Shown here one piece after another: positions 57,291-64,000 of a stretch of DNA of 64,000 nt. Under the pieces are notes generated by a model. That model did no database searches. It was not told the DNA's origin and was given only the letters and a program-made list of their open reading frames with translations. Made by a program: the position numbers and the translations under genes. The DNA is from Desmodus rotundus (Eukaryota > Chordata > Mammalia > Chiroptera > Phyllostomidae): assembly GCF_022682495.2 (NCBI RefSeq), contig NC_071396.1:17915735-17979734 (forward strand), given 5' to 3'. Within the stretch, counting starts at the first letter, position 1. Every line of letters starts with the position of its first letter.

Positions 57291-59129
57291 ACAGAGCAGG
57301 AACCACTGACGAAATGCATGAGTGGGACGAGGACTGGACGGTGATCTATCTGAAGAAGCAGCGGGTGACCGAGGACAGACAGTTCTATGGAAGGCACCTC
57401 AGCCAGCCCGCCGGGAAGGTTTCGGGAAGTGGTAAGAACCAGGGAAAACACTAAAGGTGCGGAAGAGGACTGAGCAAACTCTGGCAAAGGGACACAGAAG
57501 GAAATTGCCATATCTCCTTGTGAAGGGAGAGACCGCTGACTTTCCTGAGTTGCTCTCACTACGTGACGTGCTTACCGATTTTCACGCTAACATCACTTTC
57601 TCCTCTGTCCTCTCAGATGCTCAGGGCTTGACCAGCTGTCTGTTCTCCCAGGTCGTCTTTGGCTACTCTAGCTTCTCCAGGACAAAATGCACATTCACCT
57701 TCCGTCTGCCTAGCACCCAGGACAGCGCCCAGAAGTCAGTAGGTCCCTGGTGAACACTTCCTTGATGAGTCCGAGAGACCGTATGGTCCCTGCATTCCAG
57801 GACAGGCCCTTCGCGCTCAAGGAGGTATCACAGTGTCACCATTTCCGGTGTCTTTCCAACGCCATCATCTTGTTTGATGTGGTCCAAACTGCAGAGATGA
57901 TTACTTGTTCCTTCTCAGTAAGAAGAGCCTCCCGGGGCCTGATGAACACAAGTTCGCACCCCTGTCTGACTGACAGCCCCTCAGGAAAGCCTGTAAAAAT
58001 AGGTGTCAGAAGGTTGGAGGAATGTGCTCTCAGACCTCAGCCAACCAGCTCAAAGACGGTATGGAATTGCTCTTTTGTTTTATTGGCCAAGGAATCCCAC
58101 GTTGATGCGAGTTTGGACAAGTTTGAAAGGTTCTTTGGCCCCCTATTTAACTTAGGGCTTTTCTTTAAGACAAATGCGCAATAGTAGCTTTAAAGTTTTA
58201 AAATATATGTATATACATTCTGCATAAATTTCAAATTGTTAAGTGAGAGAAAATATTCTGATGTCATCCCCACTCCATTTAATCCAGAGTCCAAGAAAAA
58301 TTAACCTTTCTGAGATACTCATTCAGTGAGTAGCCCAACCTTCACTTTTCCCTCAGAGACTGGTCTTTATAACTACTTTCCTTTGCACTTTTAAAAGAAA
58401 GATACAGTTTAAAGAAAAAAAAATCTCCAAATGGGTTATATGTTGTTCACTAATTCGCACTGATCATTTATGTTCTTAACATCGCAGATGTCACGGTGAA
58501 GCTAAATCACACTTCGGTGGTTTCCGAAAGGAGTTGCATTGTTGCTAATAACTGCTAATCATCTTTAATCGTAGAAATGAAGCCCAGACATATTTAGATG
58601 ATTATTACATTGCATAATGGAAATAACTTTTGAAGTCTAATTATTTAGCTTTGTGATAACATTAATTATGCTTAAGGGGAATTCCAGCTTTTTTGTAGCA
58701 GATACATCGCTTGCAGGAATAAATTATTACCGGCTAAAACATACGGGGAGCAATGAAACACTAATGGTGTCCACATCTGGCAAGTTTTCAAAAGAAGCTG
58801 CCTGCTCCAATCAGTCGTCACCCAGCAAAGGCTCCACCCCCCGTGGGGCCGACCTGCGCTGCACTTCCTTGGGAGGCACGGGGTCAGCACTGACAGGGTT
58901 CCTGAGCGAACAGCACCCCATCATTCGCTCTGTGAATAGCCTCACCCCCTGCAGCACAAGGACAGGTTCCATGTTTAGGATCTCAACTCACTAATATCTG
59001 ACGGACACACTTTTTGGGAGGTGAACCGAGTGTGTTGCTTCCCCTGACTCTGGAGAAAACGTCCCTTCTGTCTGAGGTCAGACCTGCCAGGTGTGTGTGG
59101 CCTCACATGCTCCGGCCTCCTGGGTTCTC
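57291..59129. other. Unassigned intergenic sequence
   Basis: No gene is supported. The plus frame at 57750-58184 (144 codons) has no recognisable domain. The AT-rich part at 58430-58740 holds several TAAT/ATTA homeodomain-type words and shows no repeat pattern. It could be old unique non-coding sequence. Confidence 0.4.
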
Positions 59130-60530
59130 ACTTCCCCACCAGCAGCTTCCCCTTTTCCTCTACTTTTTCTTCTCTCTAGTTACCGATTTCACTCCATCAG
59201 ATTTTAAACATCGCAAGTCTCCTTCATCCTGAAGTGAATTCCCTTCTGTCTTTGTCGCTTACTCTTCCAGCTGCTGCCCTGTCTCCCCGAGACAAAAATG
59301 TCAGAATCACTGTGGTGTTGTCTCAACACACTGTCCTCATTTGCTCGCCTCCCCAAACTCGCTCTTCCATCTGTCTGTCCCCTGCTCTATGAGAACAACT
59401 CCACTGAGGTTCTCAGTGACAGCGATGACCATAAATCCACTGGGACGTTTTCAGTCTTCACCTCACTTCATCTTTCGAGAGTCCTGTCCACCTTCCTCCT
59501 TCAAATGCCCTCTGCAACAGGCTCTGAGGGCACCATGTCCATCCTGTCCTCTGGCTCCTCTCCGGTCTTGCTGGCTGAGTCACACTTCTCGCATACCCTT
59601 TAAATAAGGGGGCTCCTTGGGAACTGGCCACAGGCGCCCCTCTGTTTCACTCTGTCCTTGTTGCTGAGACAATTTGGTGCCTTCAGACACCACCAAAAGG
59701 TCAGTGAGTTCCAGTTTAACTGTGTAACCCAGACCTTTTCTTTGAGTTCCAAAAGCAGCTCACCCAACTGCCTCGTCAACATCTCCACGAGGAGACCTGA
59801 AGGTGCATTAAATTCAGCACGTCCCAATCCAAACTTAGGCTCTTCCCCACACCTGGTCCTCCTGGGGTCTTGCACATCTCCGAGGATGGCACACACACCA
59901 TCAGATTCTGCACCCCAGAACCCTAAAAGCACACCCTGATACCACCACCCCTCCTCCAGCCCACGTAGCACATCGCCAAGCCCTGATATTTACCTTCTTT
60001 CTGTGTCTTCACTTCTCTCTTTACCCACCAGCCTAGACCGAGCTATCATCTTATCTTACCTGGGCTACTGCAGAAGCTCTCAAAGTGATCTTGCCCATGT
60101 CCAGTACTGACCTTCAGCCCAGGTTTATCATGGCCATAGTAAGTACTTCAACGAGTAAGTCTCTTCACTTAATTCTCTGCCCTAAAGCCTTGCCAAGGAT
60201 TTTCAGGCTCTCATGATAAGGAACAAAATGCATGGTGGTTCTGCAGACTGCAGATGGGCTTCATGGCCCACTCCTCTCTCTCGGCCCCGGACACACCGTT
60301 CATCCCTGTCACCCTCAGCCAGGCTCAGAGAACTCTCTGTTCTCTTCATTGCACTTCTCACAATGTTTATTTTTCTGTTTTTTGAGTACTTGATTATTTT
60401 CTCCAAAAGGCTTTTCATAATCAGGGCCAAAATCATGTATATTCTGTTCAATACTCTGTTCCCAAGCATCTTGCTCACACATAGTAGGTGTTCTTCACAC
60501 ATCTACTAGATGAATGGCTGAGCTGGAGAG
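59130..60530 (+). repeat. L2 LINE, long 3' fragment (RT to tail)
   Basis: About 1.4 kb in sense orientation following the L2 order: 'ttttcagtcttcacctcact', 'tgtcctctggctcctctccg', 'cccaactgcctcgtcaacat' with 'ctccacgagga', 'ttacctgggctactgcagaa', 'ttgccaaggattttcaggct', and the tail 'acacatagtaggtgttcttc'. These are the L2 reverse-transcriptase C-terminal region and 3' end. Frames are broken. It is the longest L2 piece here. Confidence 0.7.
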
Positions 60531-60694
60531 AGCAGATCTGTGATTCATCAGCTAAAACTTTGGGAGCAGGGGAGCTCAGCTAGGAAGACAGAGTAGAACC
60601 TGGGGGAGCTGGCATTCACCGTCCCAGGGAGAGCGTGCAGCATTGCTAAGGTTGCGGGGAATTAAACCAATGTGGAATTTCTCACGTAGCTCCA

Positions 60695-60925
60695 GAGAGG
60701 TGTTTTCCTTTATTCTTTTTTATTGAATTTATTGGGGGTGACATTGGTTAATAAAATTATGTAAGTTTTAGGTATACAATTCTATAATACATCATCTGTA
60801 TGTTGTATGTGGGTCCACCACCCCAAGTACAGTCTCCTTCCATCACCATTTATCCCCTTATATCCTCTTCCACCTTCCCCACGCCCCTTTCCCCTGGTAA
60901 TCACCACGGAAAAGTATTTTCTTAG
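60695..60925 (-). mobile_element. L1 3' UTR fragment (minus strand)
   Basis: 'attcttttttattgaattta', 'ttgggggtgacattggttaa', 'gtacagtctccttccatcac', 'catttatccccttatatcct' recall the reversed 3' end of L1/HAL1 elements common in bats and related mammals, with the poly(A) tail as the T-rich left end. No ORF2 sequence is attached. Confidence 0.55.
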
Positions 60926-61544
60926 CATTGCTTATTTCCCCCCAAGCTTTGCTTGTTTCTTTCACCTGATATATTGACAGACCTGAATGTGAAATTTCTC
61001 ATGAATGTGCTGTTAACCTTTCCTTATGGAGTAGAGACCTGCTTCATAGTCTGCTTCCATTGACCACCGATTGTCACCGAGTTTACTCCGTAGGTCCCCA
61101 AGGCGTGGTTCCCTCAGGGGTTGGCACCACAGGTGTGTCATAAACATATCCACCGGGTGAAAAACTTTATGCCCTGAGAGGCTGGGTGGAGTGCAGGCAA
61201 AGGACCCAGCCGGGTGGAGAGCCTGGGACAAGCTTCCTCTGCCTCGTGAAAGTCACACATCAGTCACCTGCCTCCCACCCTGGGAAGGACGGCTTAATTA
61301 GCCCATAACAAGGAAGGAGGAAACGTGGTAGACATCCTCAGCCTCATCAAAACAGGGCCAGATAGAACACAGAACACACATTTAAATTAGAATTTCAGAT
61401 AAACAAATTTTAGTGTGTGTTTCTGCAATGTTTAGAAATATTTACACTAACAATTATGTGTTGTTTATAGAAAATTTCAAATTACTGGGTGTGCTGTATA
61501 GTATTTATCTGCTAAATCTGATCACCCTAACCAAACTCCATGGA
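60926..61544. other. Unassigned intergenic sequence
   Basis: No gene or named repeat is supported. Confidence 0.4.
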
Positions 61545-61680
61545 TTCATTCATTCATTCATTTACTCATTCATAAATATTTTTTTTAGTGCAAACTTTGG
61601 GCCAGTCTCTGTTCTAACCATTAGGGCTCAACAGGTAACAAAACAAAACCCCCACCAGCGTTTAGTCCATATAAAAACCA
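61545..61680 (-). repeat. Antisense L2 3' end with (ATTC)n tail
   Basis: 'attcattcattcattcattt' then 'taaatattttttttagtgca', 'gggccagtctctgttctaac', 'cattagggctcaacaggtaa' are the reversed L2 tail ('...agcacctactatgtgccaggcactg...'). Confidence 0.6.
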
Positions 61681-64000
61681 AACAGAGGTGCCTGTGGACT
61701 CCGGTGGCCACACGGCCTGAGGAGCAGTCCCAACACACCCTCCTCACACAACGCCCTGTGTCAAATGTATGGACGGTAAGGAGCCCCCTACCGAACCCCG
61801 ACAAGCTCAGGGGAGGCCTGCGTGCCAGCCTTACAAACTCAGAGACCAAAGTAACCACATGGGATGGTCTGAGATGAGAACTTTCTAACTAAAAGGGAGT
61901 CATGGCAGGTAGTTAAGTCTTTACCTTAATTAAGCCTGTCTGTTGTCTTTTTGCATCTTACACACGCATAACTTCCCTTTTTCCAGACCCCTCAGGGCAC
62001 AATCACCTCACCACTGGTGAGGGGTGGGAGACCACAAACCCCCTCATTGTTACACTGTTACTGTTATCGTGTTAATTATTGACTAACTATCCTGTGCTCA
62101 CAAATACAAAAGTATGTGTCTATCCCTTTTACCTTTTATCCAATCCTAGAGGTTTCCCGTCTTTGCTTCCTCCCGCCTCCCTAATCCATCACCAGTGGTT
62201 TCATGCAACCCACTTACATCTCCTCTTTTGATTGAACTGCCTAAAATAAGGAACAAAGCTGCCATTTTCCAGAGTATTTTCACAATCTGTTGAGGTTTTG
62301 CTTCCCAGAAATTGCTATTAGTTTGGCCTAAATAAACTCGTAAACATTCTTATAGGTTTGGATGTTTCTTACTTTAACAAATGGTGTACAGTTGGCCATC
62401 CCTGGAATACTTGCTGTCTCCTTGTTAAAATATTCTTTTCTTAAGAGAATATTCACACCAAAATAGTTACCGTGATTATCATTGGGTTTAGGAGTTTGAA
62501 TGATTTTTATTTTTTTCCCTATGTTGGTACATTTTCCACATTTTCTAAATGAGTCCGTATTACTTATAAAGCAGTATGATTGTTCCATAAACTCAATTGC
62601 CACAATCACTTTTAAAATTAACTTTCAATTCATGATTCAAGTGCTGAACTGTATCATTAGCAGGAAGTCCATTGTCTACTCCTGAGATGTCTCTCACTTC
62701 CAGAATCGTGGTACTTCAGAGTCACCCAAGAAGGGTGAGGGCAGGGCAGGGACCCCACCCCCCAAGCAGGACAGGCCCCTCAAGGGTTTCTTCACGGCCT
62801 CCGGAAGGCTCATCCCCAGGGGCGGGTCCTGTGCCCAAACCGAGGGCCAGATCTCGATGAAGGGCCACCTACCAGGCCTGGGCCTCTCTACAGGAGGCTC
62901 ACCTGTCCTGTGATGTTGAAAATAACCCGATGAACCCCCAAGTCTGCAGAACTTGGGGCTTCCCATTGCCACACCCAGACACCTCCCGGGGACCATCTCA
63001 AGGGAGGTTTGAAATGACCAGGTGTTCCCACCCCCAACGGGGACCCATCAGGGACTCCCGGGGACCTACACATGTGCTGAGGACCCGGCAGTTCCCTCCA
63101 GAGGTCCCAAAGCACTTTCTGGCTCTTCCTTCAGTGGGAAAGAAGGTACAAACTTAATTGTTGAAGGAGTATCCCACTTCATCTATAGAGGATACATAAT
63201 AATATCAAAACAAATATATCAAACCCACATCCACTACTCACCAACGGACTTGAGTGGGTTTCTTAAGCCCTGAGTTGTGCAAAGCTTTCCTTTCATTGCC
63301 TTTATCTTGCTAGGTAACTCTTAGGGTGAAGTCACCCATCTGGGCTAACTTAAAAAATGAGAAATAAAGCTGAATGAAGCAAGGTAACGTGTTCTGACTC
63401 ATACATTTCACTGAAAACTTCGCATTTATTAAATATTTCATTTCATAAAATATTGGTATTGCTATCATCTCTTATGCCTAAACAATTCATAACCATCTAG
63501 CTGTGATTTTTAAAACATAGTGATTGCCTTAATCCAAATTTTCTTCATGAGCAGAACTGGTAAAAAGATTTTTCAATGCATATATCTCAGGCCACAGCTA
63601 ACATCTGTATCCGAGTGTATCAAAATGATAAAAATAAATAAATGAAATAAACTCAACTCCCACAAGGCCTAAATCGCAGGATTTTAGTAAAGATGATCGA
63701 CAAGGACGCTTTCATTCTCCAACGGAGGCACGTGAGACCCTGAGAGGCAAACACACAAAGCCCCGTGACCAGCTGGCCCTCCATCGCCCACACACAGGTG
63801 ACAGCTCTCCGTGACAGCTCTCCGTGCTGGCCCTGCGGCATGCAACCCACAGACAAGTGCATTGTGTGCAGAGAGTCTCCTGGAGCCAGGGCCCGGGTCT
63901 CCTCGCTCCCTGGAAGCCAGGCTGTCCCCGGCCCCCTTAGGGACAGTGAAGTGGGTGCCACGTCATGTCTGACAGTGTCACTTACCACGGGGTCACTTAC
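61681..64000. other. Unassigned intergenic sequence to the window end
   Basis: No gene is supported. Frames at 62672-63157 overlap on both strands in a GC-richer patch and have no recognisable domain. The final minus frame (63653-63988, 111 codons) is likewise unexplained and is most likely chance. A short duplication ('gtgacagctctccgt' twice) lies at about 63799-63825. Confidence 0.4.

Overview
This window looks like intergenic DNA from a bat genome, with no protein-coding gene that I can support. The organism call rests on five copies of the tRNA-derived VES SINE, identified by the head sequence GGCCCTGGCTGGTGTGGCTC or its variants, pol III A and B boxes, a CT-rich region and an A-rich tail. 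VES is characteristic of bats, mainly Yangochiroptera. The rest is a typical mammalian mixture of L1, HAL1, L2, MIR, LTR and DNA-transposon remnants. Every open frame is short, lacks convincing splice context, or falls inside a transposable element.

Layout. 1-13 kb: mostly unassigned sequence with an L2 tail, one VES with target-site duplications (TSDs), two ancient LTR-like fragments and MIR traces. 13-17.6 kb: an L2 fragment, an L1 3' end, then an old L1 ORF2 interrupted by a 2.4-kb HAL1 (an L1 derivative carrying only ORF1). 17.6-24.6 kb: MLT-like LTR remnants, a Tigger-like DNA element, a second HAL1 with a perfect 16-bp TSD, another DNA-transposon relic and a 5'-inverted L1. 27.2-27.7 kb: a VES split by a 207-bp TA-flanked inverted-repeat element. 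30.9-33.3 kb: a 1.6-kb L1 3' half followed by a deleted mariner. 34-42 kb: two probable solo LTRs of endogenous retrovirus type, an L2 tail and a minus-strand VES with an 11-bp TSD. 44.8-52.2 kb: L2, MIR and two separate L1 ORF2 fragments, one holding a VES-inside-VES insertion. 55.5-56.2 kb: a second deleted mariner. 59.1-60.9 kb: a long L2 and an L1 3' end. The window ends in unassigned sequence.

No genes work together here. The useful signal is the insertion order of selfish elements: L1 then HAL1; L1 then VES then VES; VES then the TA-flanked element. I found no sequence-level support for an undescribed biological system. The best candidates for a second look are the frame-preserved but stop-ridden HAL1, the TA-flanked element with an iterated terminal motif, and the two differently deleted mariners. 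Family names come from recalled consensus features, not from a database search, and boundaries without TSDs are approximate.
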